Below, in pieces: positions 31,666-41,590 of a stretch of 44,817 nucleotides of DNA (positions within the stretch are counted from its first letter, which is position 1; the number at the start of each line of letters is the position of its first letter). The stretch spans positions 481 through 45,297 of the forward strand of contig NZ_LMRT01000011.1 of NCBI RefSeq assembly GCF_001426225.1, written 5' to 3'. Source of the DNA: Allobosea sp. Leaf344. Its GTDB lineage: Bacteria; Pseudomonadota; Alphaproteobacteria; Rhizobiales; Beijerinckiaceae. The notes beneath the pieces are model-generated. The model was not told the origin of the DNA. It worked only from the letters and a program-made list of their open reading frames with translations, and made no database searches. A program made the translations under genes and the position numbers.

Positions 31666-33558
31666 ATGTCTGACTTCGCAGCCCAATTCGATGTCATCGT
31701 CGTCGGTGGCGGCCATGCCGGTGTCGAAGCCGCCGCCGCCGCGGCGCGGGTCGGTGCGCGCACCGCCCTGCTCACCCAGAACCCCGCGACGGTCGGCGTG
31801 ATGTCGTGCAACCCCGCGATCGGCGGGCTCGGCAAGGGCCATCTGGTGAGGGAGATCGACGCGCTGGATGGGCTGATGGCCAGGGCCGCGGACCATGCCG
31901 GGATCCAGTTCCGCATGCTGAACAGGCGCAAGGGCCCGGCCGTGCGCGGCCCCCGCGCCCAGGCCGACCGCAAACTCTATCGCCAGGCGATCCAGTCCCT
32001 GCTCGCCGAACAGGAGGGGCTGACGGTCGTCGCGGGCGAGGCCTTCGATCTGATCGAATCCGCGGGGCAGGTCGCGGGTGTCATGCTCGCCGATGGCCGT
32101 CGATTCGGCGCCGGAACGGTCGTGCTCACCACCGGCACCTTCCTGCGCGGGCTGATCCATATCGGCGAGCAGCGGATCCCCGCCGGGCGGGTCGGCGAAG
32201 CGCCTTCCCTCGGCCTCTCCGCCACGCTGGAACGCCATGGCTTTCCGCTCGGCCGGCTGAAGACCGGGACGCCGCCGCGCCTGGACGGGCGTAGCATCGC
32301 CTGGGACCGGCTCGAGATGCAGCCGGGCGACGAGAGGCCGGAACCTTTTTCCGCGATGACCACGGCGATCAGCACCCCGCAGATCGCCTGCGGCATCACC
32401 CGCACGACCCTGGCGACGCATGAGCTGATCCGGGCCAATCTCCACCGCGCTCCGATGTTCTCCGGCCAGATCGAGGGAAGGGGGCCGCGCTATTGCCCCT
32501 CGATCGAGGATAAGGTCGGCCGCTTCGGCGATCGCGACGGACATCAGATCTTCCTCGAGCCGGAGGGGCTCGACGACGACACCGTCTATCCCAACGGGAT
32601 CTCGACCTCGTTGCCGGAGGACGTGCAGCTTGGCCTGCTCGCGACCATCCCGGGACTGGAGCGGGCGCGGATGCTGAAGCCGGGCTATGCGATCGAATAT
32701 GATTTCGTCGATCCGCGCGCTCTCAACAATACGCTGGAGACGCGGGCGCTGCGGGGGCTGTTCCTCGCCGGGCAGATCAACGGCACCACCGGGTATGAGG
32801 AGGCGGCGGCGCAGGGGCTGCTCGCCGGGCTCAATGCCGCGCGTCGCGCCGGCGGGTCGGAGCCGGTCGCCATGGCGCGCACCACCTCCTATCTCGGCGT
32901 GCTGGTCGATGATCTCACGAGCCAGGGCGTTACGGAACCGTATCGGATGTTTACCTCCCGGGCCGAGTTCCGGCTGTCACTGCGTGTCGACAATGCCGAT
33001 GAGCGGCTGACTGGATTCGGGACCGAAATGGGTTTGGTCGGGGCCGCACGATTGGGTCTCTATGCCAAGCGCCAGGATCAGATCGAGCGGCTGCGCGGCG
33101 CGCTCGGCGCTCTGTCACTGACCCCCAGCGAGGCTCGCGGCCACGAGCTGCAGCTGAACCAGGACGGCTTGCGCCGCTCGGGCTATCAATTGCTGTCCTA
33201 TCCCGAAATCGGCTTTGAGCGGCTGGCGGCGATCTGGCCGCAGCTCGCGGAATATCCGGCCGATGTGATCGCCCGCGTCTCGGCCGATGCCGTCTATGCC
33301 GTCTATCTCGACCGTCAGGCCGCGGAGATCGACTCCTATCGTCGGGATCAGGCGCTGAAGCTTCCGGCCGATCTCGATCTCGATGCGATGTCGGGCTTGT
33401 CGAACGAGCTGCGGCTCAAGCTGGCGAGCCAGCGCCCGGCCGATCTGGCCCAGGCGGCGCGGATCGAGGGGATGACGCCGGCCGCGCTGACCCTGCTCGC
33501 GGCGCATTCGCGCAAGGCGCGACGCAATCGTGCGCCGGCGCTCAGCCATGACTGTTGA
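31666..33558 (+). CDS. mnmG: tRNA uridine-5-carboxymethylaminomethyl modification enzyme MnmG (GidA)
   Basis: A 630-residue FAD-dependent partner of MnmE. The N-terminal FAD loop is [12 protein letters not shown]. Further family blocks are [57 protein letters not shown], and [23 protein letters not shown], followed by a helical C-terminal domain that docks MnmE. Full length, no defects. It starts 44 bases after mnmE, and its last 11 bases overlap the rsmG start, so translation is coupled. The order mnmE-mnmG-rsmG-parA-parB is conserved across alphaproteobacteria. Confidence 0.97.
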   Translation: MSDFAAQFDVIVVGGGHAGVEAAAAAARVGARTALLTQNPATVGVMSCNPAIGGLGKGHLVREIDALDGLMARAADHAGIQFRMLNRRKGPAVRGPRAQADRKLYRQAIQSLLAEQEGLTVVAGEAFDLIESAGQVAGVMLADGRRFGAGTVVLTTGTFLRGLIHIGEQRIPAGRVGEAPSLGLSATLERHGFPLGRLKTGTPPRLDGRSIAWDRLEMQPGDERPEPFSAMTTAISTPQIACGITRTTLATHELIRANLHRAPMFSGQIEGRGPRYCPSIEDKVGRFGDRDGHQIFLEPEGLDDDTVYPNGISTSLPEDVQLGLLATIPGLERARMLKPGYAIEYDFVDPRALNNTLETRALRGLFLAGQINGTTGYEEAAAQGLLAGLNAARRAGGSEPVAMARTTSYLGVLVDDLTSQGVTEPYRMFTSRAEFRLSLRVDNADERLTGFGTEMGLVGAARLGLYAKRQDQIERLRGALGALSLTPSEARGHELQLNQDGLRRSGYQLLSYPEIGFERLAAIWPQLAEYPADVIARVSADAVYAVYLDRQAAEIDSYRRDQALKLPADLDLDAMSGLSNELRLKLASQRPADLAQAARIEGMTPAALTLLAAHSRKARRNRAPALSHDC

Positions 33559-34195
33559 TAACGCCGATCGACGCGCCGCTTTGCGCTTGACGCCTGTTTC
33601 ACGTGAAACAGAGGAGCGGCTGGCGCTGCTGGTCTCGGAGCTGACGCGCTGGCAGGCAGCCAAGAATCTCGTCTCGACGGCGACGCTCGACGAGGTCTGG
33701 ACGCGGCATATCGCTGATTCGCTGCAGATCTACGGGGCCGCCCCTCAGGCCAAGCGTTGGCTCGATCTCGGATCGGGCGGTGGATTTCCGGGTCTGGTCA
33801 TCGGAATTTGCCTGGTCGGGATTCCCGGAGGACATATCGACCTCGTCGAGAGCAATGCGCGGAAATGCGCCTTTCTGCGCCATATCGCCCGCCTGACCGG
33901 AGCGCCGGTGACCGTCCATAATGCCAGGATAGAGGATGTTATTGGCGGGTTTACCGGCAAAATCGACGTGGTAACGGCACGGGCGCTGGCCCCTCTTCCG
34001 CAGCTGCTGGAGTGGTGCAAAGAGCTGTTGAGAACCGGCAGCCTCGGCCTCTTTCCAAAGGGACAACATCTAGAGAGCGAATTGACCGAGTCGTCTAAAT
34101 GTTGGAAGATTCAGGCCTCAACTCTTCCTTCGCTGACAGACAGCGCCGCGGGCATCCTGATGGTTCACGCGGCTGAGAAGCGGACCGACTCATGA
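33548..34195 (+). CDS. rsmG: 16S rRNA (guanine527-N7)-methyltransferase RsmG (GidB)
   Basis: A 215-residue SAM-dependent enzyme that methylates G527 of 16S rRNA; loss gives low-level streptomycin resistance in several bacteria. [20 protein letters not shown] precedes the SAM site [26 protein letters not shown] is also conserved. The ATG at 33548 lies inside the mnmG end; the frame extends six codons further up but MTVDN is the natural start. Codons 16-21 contain a perfect parS, reading P-V-S-R-E-T, so the sequence is under double constraint. Its stop overlaps the parA start as ATGA. Confidence 0.95.
   Translation: MTVDNADRRAALRLTPVSRETEERLALLVSELTRWQAAKNLVSTATLDEVWTRHIADSLQIYGAAPQAKRWLDLGSGGGFPGLVIGICLVGIPGGHIDLVESNARKCAFLRHIARLTGAPVTVHNARIEDVIGGFTGKIDVVTARALAPLPQLLEWCKELLRTGSLGLFPKGQHLESELTESSKCWKIQASTLPSLTDSAAGILMVHAAEKRTDS
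33595..33610. other. Perfect parS site inside rsmG
   Basis: TGTTTCACGTGAAACA is a 16/16 match to the bacterial chromosomal centromere and fully palindromic. It lies 0.6 kb upstream of parA, 6.7 kb from the parS in oriC. Confidence 0.95.
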
Positions 34196-35022
34196 CCGAC
34201 CTCACCCCGATCATCGTGCCGCAGCGCCCCAGGGTGCTCGCGCTCGCCAACCAGAAGGGCGGCGTCGGTAAGACCACCACCGCGATCAATCTGGGTACGG
34301 CTCTGGCGGCGATCGGCGAAAAGGTGCTGATCGTCGATCTCGACCCGCAGGGCAATGCCTCGACCGGCCTCGGGGTCGATCGGCGCAGCCGCAAATCTTC
34401 CACCTATGACGTGCTTTGCGGCGATGTCGGGCTCGGACAGGCGCTGCAGGAGACCTCCGTACCCGGTCTTTTTCTGGCGCCGTCGACGCTGGATCTGCTC
34501 GGGGTGGAGCTGGAGATCGCCGGTGCCAAGGACCGCGCATTGCGGCTGAAGAAGGCGATCGACGAGCTGGTTTATGACCAGCGCTGTTCGGACCTCACCT
34601 ATATCCTGATCGACTGCCCGCCCTCCCTCAGCCTCATCACCATCAATGCGATGACGGCGGCGGATGCGGTGCTCGTGCCGCTGCAATGCGAGTTCTTCGC
34701 GCTCGAGGGTCTGAGCCAGCTGCTCAAGACCGTCGAGCAGGTGCGTCAGGGGCTCAATCCGCGCCTGGTGATCCAGGGCGTGGTGCTGACCATGTACGAC
34801 CCGCGGAACAACCTCTCCGGCCAGGTGATGGCGGATGTGCGCAGCTTCCTGGGCGACAAGGTCTATGAGACCGTGATCCCGCGCAATGTCCGCGTGTCGG
34901 AAGCCCCCTCCTATGGCAAGCCGGCGTTGCTTTACGATCTGCGATGCTCGGGCTCGCAGGCCTATCTGAAGCTGGCGTCGGAAGTCATCAAGCGCGAGCG
35001 CAGCCTGCGCGCCGCCGCGTGA
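34192..35022 (+). CDS. parA: Chromosome-partitioning ATPase ParA (Soj)
   Basis: A 276-residue Walker-type ATPase that binds DNA non-specifically as an ATP dimer and pulls ParB-parS complexes poleward. The deviant Walker A KGGVGKTTT is at residues 22-30 (signature Lys22 and Lys27), LIVDLDPQGNASTGLG gives motif A', and YILIDCPPSLSLITINAM the Walker B. The short N-terminus without a helix-turn-helix marks the chromosomal (Ib-like/Soj) type, not a plasmid regulator. ATGA overlap with rsmG; parB follows by 23 bases. Close to oriC, as expected for the chromosomal system. Confidence 0.97.
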   Translation: MTDLTPIIVPQRPRVLALANQKGGVGKTTTAINLGTALAAIGEKVLIVDLDPQGNASTGLGVDRRSRKSSTYDVLCGDVGLGQALQETSVPGLFLAPSTLDLLGVELEIAGAKDRALRLKKAIDELVYDQRCSDLTYILIDCPPSLSLITINAMTAADAVLVPLQCEFFALEGLSQLLKTVEQVRQGLNPRLVIQGVVLTMYDPRNNLSGQVMADVRSFLGDKVYETVIPRNVRVSEAPSYGKPALLYDLRCSGSQAYLKLASEVIKRERSLRAAA

Positions 35023-35045
35023 CCAAGCATCGCGGGAGCGAAAGA

Positions 35046-35930
35046 ATGTCGATGGCCGAAGAACAAGGGCGGTCCCGTCTGGGCCGCGGCCTGGCCGCTT
35101 TGATCGGTGATGTCGGTGACGAGATCGGAGCGCTGGAGCGGGCTCGCGGCCAGCGCCGTGTCCCGGTCGAGTTCCTCCGTCCCAGCGCGCGCAATCCCCG
35201 CCGCAATTTCGTCGAGGCCGATCTCGACGATCTCACGGCGTCGGTGCGCGAGCGCGGCATTCTGCAGCCGATCATCGTGCGCTCGATCAGCGGCATGCTC
35301 GATGCCTATGAGATCATCGCCGGTGAGCGCCGCTGGCGCGCGGCACAGCGTGCGGGTCTGCATGATGTGCCGGTGATCCTGGTCGAGGCGGATGATCGCC
35401 AGGCCCTCGAGATCGCGATCGTCGAGAATGTCCAGCGCAGCGATCTCAATGCGATCGAGGAGGCGGCCGGCTATGAGCGGCTGATCGCCGAATTCGGCTA
35501 TACCCAGAACGATCTGGCGCAGGTGATCGGCAAGAGCCGCAGCCATGTGGCCAATACGCTGCGGCTTTCGAAGCTGCCGGAATCGGTCCGGCAGATGGTC
35601 AGCGACGGGTTGGTATCGGCCGGCCATGCCCGCTCGCTGTTGTCCGTTTCGGATCCGGAACTGATGGCGCGGCGGATCGTCGATCAGGGGCTCAGCGTCC
35701 GCGATATCGAGCGGGTGGTGCAGGAAGAAGCCAGGGGCGAAACGAAATCCCTGCCGGTCAAGCCCAAGCCCGAGAAGGACCCGGATACCAGGGCGGTCGA
35801 GAAGGCGCTGGAAGAGGCGCTCGGCCTGTCGATCTCGATCAGCCATCGCGCCAATGGCGCCGGCGAGGTCAAGATCGGCTACAAGACGCTCGACCAGCTC
35901 GAGGCGCTGTGCCGCCGTCTGAAGGCCTGA
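35046..35930 (+). CDS. parB: Chromosome-partitioning CTPase ParB (Spo0J)
   Basis: A 294-residue sliding-clamp protein that loads at parS and spreads with CTP. The N-terminal LGRGLAALIG stimulates ParA. The CTP-binding domain has GERRWRAAQRAG (box II, 93-104) and ENVQRSDLN (127-135). The helix-turn-helix that reads parS spans about 152-172 (TQNDLAQVIGKSRSHVANTL). A charged linker leads to the C-terminal dimerisation leucine/Lys-rich domain. GGGAG lies seven bases before the ATG at 35046. Three parS or parS-like sites are found in the window. The stop converges on holA nine bases away. Confidence 0.97.
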   Translation: MSMAEEQGRSRLGRGLAALIGDVGDEIGALERARGQRRVPVEFLRPSARNPRRNFVEADLDDLTASVRERGILQPIIVRSISGMLDAYEIIAGERRWRAAQRAGLHDVPVILVEADDRQALEIAIVENVQRSDLNAIEEAAGYERLIAEFGYTQNDLAQVIGKSRSHVANTLRLSKLPESVRQMVSDGLVSAGHARSLLSVSDPELMARRIVDQGLSVRDIERVVQEEARGETKSLPVKPKPEKDPDTRAVEKALEEALGLSISISHRANGAGEVKIGYKTLDQLEALCRRLKA

Positions 35931-35939
35931 GGCGCTCGC

Positions 35940-36965
35940 TCACCGCCCGCCGGACCGGGCGAGCCGCGCCAGGCTCCACAGGGCGCGCGCGGCCACCGGC
36001 TGCGCCAACCCCGCATCCCTGCGCACCGCCAAGGTCGCGGTGCCGAGGATCCCGACGGCGTCGGTGAGCTTCTCGCTCGACCAGGCCGACAAAGCGGCTT
36101 CCGTCGTCGCGATCCGCGGCCAGGGCAGCCGCATCCCCGCCACCACCTCCTTGACGCCGCGGCCGGCATCCACTGCCTGGCGGGCCTTGAGCAGCGACAG
36201 TGCCTGACGCAGCACGGCGCCGAGCATCACGCCGGCGTCGAGCCCTTCCCGCGCCAGCCTGGCCTGGGTGATGTCGATCGTGGCGATCTTGCCCGCGAAG
36301 ACTGCGTCGACCAGCGCCGCCTGCTCGCGCTGGGCGGTATCGCCGACGATGATGTCGATATCCGCCTCGCCGACACTCGCTGCGTCGCCGACATAGAGCA
36401 GCAGCTTTTCCACCTCGCGCCGCGAGGTCTGGCGGTCGCCGCCGAGCAGCCCGGCGAGCCTGTCTCGGCTGGCGCGATCAATGGTTTTTCCGGCCTCACG
36501 CACCATCTCGTCGATGATCGTGCCGAGGTCGCGCGCCGCATCGCCATAGCAGGGCACCGCCAGCGCGGTCCGCGCCCGCTCGCAGGCGACGCGCAGCGGG
36601 TTGCTCTTCTGCAGGTCGCCAGCCTCGATGATGACGATCGCATCCTGCGAGGGCGTGGCCAGCAAGGGTTCGACGGCGGGAAGCAGCATCTTGCCCGTGG
36701 GCGAGACCCGGATGGCACGGCGGCCGCCGAACAGCCCGATGGTATTGGCCTCGTCGACGAGTTTCAGAGGGTCGGCGGCGATGTCGTCGCCACTCATCCG
36801 GACGAGCTGGAACGCATCGGTGGGATCATCCACCGCGCCCTTCGCCAGCGTGCCGGCGCGCTCGGAGACCAGGCCGGCATCGGGGCCATAGAACAGGAAC
36901 AGGCGATGGGCCGGGTCGGGCCGCGCCAGCGCCCGCTCCGCCTCATGCGCCTTGACCATGGCCAT
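35940..36965 (-). CDS. holA: DNA polymerase III delta subunit
   Basis: A 341-residue clamp-loader subunit that opens the beta sliding clamp. The N-terminal block has LFLFYGPDAGLVSERAGTLA, the middle VIIEAGDLQKSNPLR and LLGGDRQTSRREVEKLLLY, and the C-terminal collar domain is helical (LGAVLRQALSLLKARQA). No catalytic P-loop is expected in delta, and none is seen. It is the last gene of the leftward leuS-lptE-holA run, a conserved trio in proteobacteria, starting seven bases after lptE. An alternative start lies two codons in. It is the first gene right of the origin that is transcribed against the expected fork direction. Confidence 0.92.
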   Translation of the reverse strand: MAMVKAHEAERALARPDPAHRLFLFYGPDAGLVSERAGTLAKGAVDDPTDAFQLVRMSGDDIAADPLKLVDEANTIGLFGGRRAIRVSPTGKMLLPAVEPLLATPSQDAIVIIEAGDLQKSNPLRVACERARTALAVPCYGDAARDLGTIIDEMVREAGKTIDRASRDRLAGLLGGDRQTSRREVEKLLLYVGDAASVGEADIDIIVGDTAQREQAALVDAVFAGKIATIDITQARLAREGLDAGVMLGAVLRQALSLLKARQAVDAGRGVKEVVAGMRLPWPRIATTEAALSAWSSEKLTDAVGILGTATLAVRRDAGLAQPVAARALWSLARLARSGGR

Positions 36966-36972
36966 GCCGGGA

Positions 36973-37536
36973 TCAGCCGGTCACGAGATCGGCGGCCATC
37001 TGACCCCTGATGATCGTCGCCAGGCTCTTGGCGGCGCGCAGCTGCGCATCCCGCGCCGCCCTGACGGTGGCGAAGCGCTGCGAGGAGCGCTCATAGGGGA
37101 TGCGGATCGTGTTGACGCCGGAGCTGACGGTCTTGGAGGAGATCTTGTCCTTGAGGCTCCAGGTCGCGGTCACCACCAGCACGGCGGAATCGGCCCGCGC
37201 ATTCAAATAGTCGACGGTCACCACATCGATGGACTCGGCGATCGAGGCGTCGAAGCGCAGGCGCTTCTCGGCATCCGCGGCACCGCCGCCATCGAGCTCG
37301 AAGACCAGCTCATTGCGCAGGTAATGGCCGATCAGCCCCTTGATCTCGGGGATTTCGACGCTGCGCAGCGCGCTGCGAACGCTCCCGCCGGTCTGCGGGC
37401 TCAGCGTCGCCTCGGAATAGAGCGGCTGGAAGCATCCGCCGGCGAAAGCGGAGGCGATCAGCGCGGCCGCCAGCATGGCGCGGCGCGGCGAGACCCGCGC
37501 GGAACGGAGCGTCTGTGCGAATTCAGGCGACGACAT
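36973..37536 (-). CDS. lptE: LPS-assembly lipoprotein LptE
   Basis: A 187-residue outer-membrane lipoprotein that plugs LptD and helps insert lipopolysaccharide. An N-terminal signal ([15 protein letters not shown]) leads to Cys35 as the lipidation site; the lipobox AGGC is somewhat weak at its first position. FQPLYSE follows, the usual start of the LptE fold, and the rest alternates beta strands and helices (ETIRIPYE-like [19 protein letters not shown]). It overlaps leuS by 14 bases and precedes holA, the standard leuS-lptE-holA order, which strongly supports the assignment of this poorly conserved gene. Confidence 0.9.
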   Translation of the reverse strand: MSSPEFAQTLRSARVSPRRAMLAAALIASAFAGGCFQPLYSEATLSPQTGGSVRSALRSVEIPEIKGLIGHYLRNELVFELDGGGAADAEKRLRFDASIAESIDVVTVDYLNARADSAVLVVTATWSLKDKISSKTVSSGVNTIRIPYERSSQRFATVRAARDAQLRAAKSLATIIRGQMAADLVTG

Positions 37537-40147
37537 TCACGATTCTCCCCGGCACCACGATGATCTTGCGGATGTCGCGGCCATCCAGCGCCCGTATCAC
37601 GGCCTCGTTCCCACGAACCACGGCCTCGACCGCCACCGTATCCGCATCGGCCGGCACCGTCACGTCCGCCCGCTTCTTGCCATTGATCTGCACGGGCAGC
37701 GAGATGCTGTCATCCCTGAGCAGCGCCTCCTCGGCGACCGGCCAGGCGGCCTCGCCGACCAGCCCGGGCTGCCCCAGCACCGACCAGCAGGATTCCGCGA
37801 GATGCGGCATCATCGGCGCGATCAGCTGCGTCAGGATCAGCGCGGCCTCATGCAGCGCGAAGCCGAGATCCGCGGCGAGATCGGCCTGTTCCGCCGCCCC
37901 GTCCAGCGCCTTACCGACCGCATTGGTGAGGGTGTAGATATGGGCGACGCAGCGGTTGAAGCCGAGCCGCTCGATATCGGCGCCGACGGCCTGCAGCGCC
38001 CGGTGGGTGGCCTTGCGCAGGGTGGTGGCGGCCTCGCCCAGGGCCGCCGGAGCCTGCACCCCCGAGCCCGTCCGCTCCGCGATCTCGCCGACCAGGCGCC
38101 AGACCCGCTGCACGAAGCGCGCCGCGCCCTGCACGCCCTCATCCGTCCAGATCACGTCGCGGTCCGGCGGCGAATCCGACAGCATGAACCAGCGCGCCGT
38201 ATCGGCACCGTAGGAGGCGATGATATCGTCGGGGTCGACGACGTTCTTCTTCGACTTCGACATCTTCTCGATGGCGCCGATCTCGATCGGCGCGCCGGTA
38301 TCGACATGGTAGCCGGCGCGCTCCGCGCCATTGACCTCGATGCGCACGTCGCCCGGCTCGACCCAGCCGCCATCGGCGGCGCGATAGGTCTCGTGCACGA
38401 CCATGCCCTGGGTGAACAACCCGGCGAAGGGCTCGTCCAGCCCGGCATGTCCGGTCGCCTTCATGGCGCGGGTGAAGAAGCGGGAATAGAGCAGGTGCAG
38501 GATCGCGTGCTCGACCCCGCCGATATACTGATCGACCGGCAGGAAGCGGTCGACCACCGGCCGGCTGGTCGGGCTCTCCTCGCGCCAGGGATCGGTGAAG
38601 CGGGCGAAATACCAGGAGGAATCGACGAAGGTGTCCATCGTGTCGGTTTCGCGCCGGGCCGGCTTGCCGCATTGCGGGCAGGCGACGTGTTTCCAGCTCG
38701 GATGATGATCGAGCGGGTTGCCCGGCTTCTCGAAGGAGACGTCCTCGGGCAGCGTCACCGGCAGATCGGCATCGGGCACGGGCAGGGTGCCGCAGGCCTC
38801 GCAATGGATGATCGGGATCGGGCAACCCCAATAGCGCTGCCGCGAAATGCCCCAGTCGCGGAGGCGGAAATTGACTTTCCGGGCCGCGACCGGGCGGTTG
38901 CCCCGCTGTTCGGCCTCGAGTTTTCGGGCCACGGCCTCCTTCGCCTCCGGGATGCTCATCCCGTCGAGGAAGCGCGAATTGATCATCCGCCCATCATCGA
39001 CATAGGCGGTATCGGTGATCACGAAGCCGGCGGGATCGGTGCCCTCCGGGCAGACCACCGGGAGGTTGCCGAGGCCGTATTTATTGACGAAATCCAGATC
39101 GCGCTGGTCATGCGCCGGGCAGCCGAAGATCGCGCCGGTGCCGTATTCCATCAGGATGAAGTTAGCGACATAGACCGGCAGCGTCCAATCGGGATCGAGC
39201 GGGTGGACGGCGCGAATGCCCGTATCGAAGCCGAGCTTCTCCGCCTTGTCGATGTTCTCCTGGGCGGTGCCTGTCCGCTTGCATTCCTCGATGAAGGCCT
39301 GCAGGGCCGGGTCGGCCTGCGCCGCGGCCTTGGCGAGCGGGTGATCGGGCGCGATCGCCATGAATTTCGCGCCGAACAAGGTGTCCGGGCGGGTCGTATA
39401 GATTTCCAGCTCGTCCTGCCCGAACGGGTTCGATTCGAGCGCGAAACGAATCATCAGCCCTTCCGACCGGCCGATCCAGTTCTTCTGCATCAGCCGGACC
39501 TTGTCCGGCCAGCGATCGAGCCCGTCCAGCGCGTCGTTCAGCTCCTGGCCGAATTGGGTGATCTTGAAGAACCATTGCGTCAATTCGCGGATCTCGACCG
39601 GCGCCCCCGAGCGCCAGCCCTTGCCGTCGATCACCTGCTCATTGGCCAGCACCGTCTCGTCGACCGGATCCCAATTCACCTTCGCGGTCTTGCGGTCGAC
39701 CAGCCCGGCCTTGAGGAAGTCCAGGAACAGCTTCTGCTGGTGGCGGTAATAGGAGGGGTCGCAGGTCGCGAGTTCGCGGCTCCAGTCCAGCGACAGGCCC
39801 ATCGACTGCAGCTGCGCGCGCATCGTCGCGATATTGGCGTAGGTCCAGTCCCGCGGATGGACCTTGTTGGCCTTGGCGGCGTTCTCGGCCGGCAGGCCGA
39901 AGGCGTCCCAGCCCATCGGATGCAGCACGGCGAAGCCCTTGGCGCGCTTGTAGCGGGCCACGACGTCGCCCATCGCGTAATTGCGGACATGGCCCATATG
40001 GATGCGCCCCGAGGGATAGGGGAACATCTCGAGCACGTAGTAGGTTGGGCGCGGATCGTCGTTGCGGGTCTCGAAGAGCTTGCGCTCATCCCAGACGCGC
40101 CGCCATTTCGGCTCGGATTCCTTGGGATTGTAACGTTCTACGGCCAT
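37523..40147 (-). CDS. leuS: Leucyl-tRNA synthetase
   Basis: An 874-residue class I aminoacyl-tRNA synthetase. HMGH (50-53, in [20 protein letters not shown]) and KMSKS (near 627) form the ATP site. A CP1 editing domain is present ([21 protein letters not shown] with the T-rich editing peptide; [19 protein letters not shown]). A zinc-like CPQCG stands near residue 485, and the anticodon-binding and C-terminal domains are complete. It is the first gene of the leftward leuS-lptE-holA operon and divergent from yggS across 114 bases. I see no T-box or peptide leader. Confidence 0.97.
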   Translation of the reverse strand: MAVERYNPKESEPKWRRVWDERKLFETRNDDPRPTYYVLEMFPYPSGRIHMGHVRNYAMGDVVARYKRAKGFAVLHPMGWDAFGLPAENAAKANKVHPRDWTYANIATMRAQLQSMGLSLDWSRELATCDPSYYRHQQKLFLDFLKAGLVDRKTAKVNWDPVDETVLANEQVIDGKGWRSGAPVEIRELTQWFFKITQFGQELNDALDGLDRWPDKVRLMQKNWIGRSEGLMIRFALESNPFGQDELEIYTTRPDTLFGAKFMAIAPDHPLAKAAAQADPALQAFIEECKRTGTAQENIDKAEKLGFDTGIRAVHPLDPDWTLPVYVANFILMEYGTGAIFGCPAHDQRDLDFVNKYGLGNLPVVCPEGTDPAGFVITDTAYVDDGRMINSRFLDGMSIPEAKEAVARKLEAEQRGNRPVAARKVNFRLRDWGISRQRYWGCPIPIIHCEACGTLPVPDADLPVTLPEDVSFEKPGNPLDHHPSWKHVACPQCGKPARRETDTMDTFVDSSWYFARFTDPWREESPTSRPVVDRFLPVDQYIGGVEHAILHLLYSRFFTRAMKATGHAGLDEPFAGLFTQGMVVHETYRAADGGWVEPGDVRIEVNGAERAGYHVDTGAPIEIGAIEKMSKSKKNVVDPDDIIASYGADTARWFMLSDSPPDRDVIWTDEGVQGAARFVQRVWRLVGEIAERTGSGVQAPAALGEAATTLRKATHRALQAVGADIERLGFNRCVAHIYTLTNAVGKALDGAAEQADLAADLGFALHEAALILTQLIAPMMPHLAESCWSVLGQPGLVGEAAWPVAEEALLRDDSISLPVQINGKKRADVTVPADADTVAVEAVVRGNEAVIRALDGRDIRKIIVVPGRIVNVVA

Positions 40148-40261
40148 GTCAGCATGTGATTGTTGCGTGAGCGAAGTGTGCGGGACTAGGACACGATTGC
40201 GCGCGCCGGGTCAACGCCGGGCAAGGGCCGAGCGCCGTCAAGAAAAAGGATCTGTGACCTG

Positions 40262-40927
40262 ATGAGCGATATCGTGCAGCGATTGAAGGCCGCCCAGGAT
40301 GCGGTGGCGCGTGCCGCCGTGGATATGGGACGGCAGGCGCGGGACGTGACCCTGATCGCGGTCTCGAAGACCATGCCCGAGGAGGCGATCCTGCAGGCGC
40401 TGGAGGCCGGGCATCGCGTCTTCGGCGAGAATTACGTGCAGGAGGCCAAGGCGAAATGGCCGGCGCTGAAGGAGCGCTTTCCGGATGCTGAGGTGCACAT
40501 GATCGGCCCGCTGCAATCCAACAAGGTGCGCGAGGCGGTGGCGCTGTTCGACGCGATCCATTCGCTCGACCGGGATAGCCTCGCCAAGGAGCTGGCGCGC
40601 GAGATCGCCCGCGCGGCACGGGCACCGACACTCTTCGTCCAGGTCAATACCGGGGAGGAGCCGCAGAAGGGCGGGGTGATGCCGGGCGAGGTCGACGGCT
40701 TCCTGGAGACCTGCCGGATCCATCACGGGCTGGCGATCGAGGGGCTGATGTGCATTCCCCCCGCCGAGGAGCCGCCCTCGCCTCATTTCGCGCTGCTGGC
40801 GAAGATCGCGGCGCGGCACAAGCTGCGCGGCCTGTCGATGGGGATGAGCGCCGATTACGAGGCGGCGATCCAGCTCGGCGCGACCCATGTCCGCATCGGC
40901 AGCGCGATCTTCGGGCCGCGCGGCTGA
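40262..40927 (+). CDS. yggS: YggS-family pyridoxal phosphate homeostasis protein
   Basis: A 221-residue PLP-binding TIM-barrel protein (PROSC/YggS) without known catalysis, needed for vitamin B6 and amino-acid balance. LIAVSKTMP carries Lys36, which forms the Schiff base with PLP. FGENYVQEAKAKW, HMIGPLQSNKV, LFVQVNTGEEPQKGG, LSMGMSADYEAAIQLGATHVRIGSAIFG complete the family blocks. The ATG directly follows an AAGGATC stretch that can serve as Shine-Dalgarno (AAAAAGGA). Its TGA directly abuts the stop of the convergent L,D-transpeptidase gene with no base between. Confidence 0.95.
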   Translation: MSDIVQRLKAAQDAVARAAVDMGRQARDVTLIAVSKTMPEEAILQALEAGHRVFGENYVQEAKAKWPALKERFPDAEVHMIGPLQSNKVREAVALFDAIHSLDRDSLAKELAREIARAARAPTLFVQVNTGEEPQKGGVMPGEVDGFLETCRIHHGLAIEGLMCIPPAEEPPSPHFALLAKIAARHKLRGLSMGMSADYEAAIQLGATHVRIGSAIFGPRG

Positions 40928-41509
40928 TCAGCGCCCGGCATCGGCGATGCGGATCGCGCAGCGCCGCGCCAGCCGTGGCAGAACCTTCGCGAAGACATGG
41001 CGATCCACCGCGACGCAGCCGGCCGTCGGGGTGAAACCCGGGCGCGCGAGATGCCAGAAGATGGCGCTGCCGCGGCCGCGAATCACGGGCGCGTCGTTCC
41101 AGCCGAGCTCGACGATGATGTCGTAGAGCGGGTCCTCGCGGGTCAGCCGCTCCTCGGCGACGCCGGGAGGGCGGTCGATCAGCCGGTTGTAGCGGCGGTC
41201 GGCGGCGTCGTCGCACCAGGCGTCGCGCAGGGCGATGCGGCGGATCGGCAGCAGGCTGCGCGGCCGCTGCAGCCGGTCGCCGCGGTAGAACAGGCGCCGG
41301 AGCGGCAAAGTGGCCCGGGGCGTACCGCCATCGCCCTCGCGCTTGGCCGTGATGATCCCGCCACGCCCCAGCGCGCAGGGGAAGAGCGCCTGGCCGGCGC
41401 GCAGGAACCCCTTGCTGCGGTCATGGACGGAGGGGACGACCTGAAGGCGGGTCAGGCGGCGGGGGCCGGGCTTTGCGCCGCGAACCCCTGGTTTTTCACT
41501 GCTTCTCAC
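40928..41509 (-). CDS. L,D-transpeptidase (YkuD-like) family protein
   Basis: A 193-residue protein with the YkuD-like catalytic core near the end: GSAIFWHLARPGFTPTAGCVAVD, His153 and the nucleophile Cys165. Such enzymes make 3-3 cross-links in peptidoglycan or attach outer-membrane proteins, which matters in Rhizobiales. No signal peptide is visible: the N-terminus is basic and polar, and the His-to-Cys spacing is shorter than in classical YkuD. It may use another export route, or act elsewhere. It is divergent from the CenR gene across 81 bases, fitting envelope control by that regulator (inference). Confidence 0.82.
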   Translation of the reverse strand: MRSSEKPGVRGAKPGPRRLTRLQVVPSVHDRSKGFLRAGQALFPCALGRGGIITAKREGDGGTPRATLPLRRLFYRGDRLQRPRSLLPIRRIALRDAWCDDAADRRYNRLIDRPPGVAEERLTREDPLYDIIVELGWNDAPVIRGRGSAIFWHLARPGFTPTAGCVAVDRHVFAKVLPRLARRCAIRIADAGR

Positions 41510-41590
41510 GGGAATTCCAGATTGCGTGACTTGCGGTCATGATTCAGCGGGCTCATGGTGCGCTGGGTTCCACCGCAGAGATGAGGGTTC

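Noticed and set aside
33553..33561. TGTTGATAA, one mismatch from a DnaA box
   Set aside because: It coincides with the mnmG stop and rsmG start codons and is isolated from other boxes, so coincidence is more likely.
37475..40159. An 894-codon open frame antisense to leuS
   Set aside because: Same shadow effect; leuS is complete with HMGH and KMSKS. The antisense frame has no recognisable domain or ribosome binding site.
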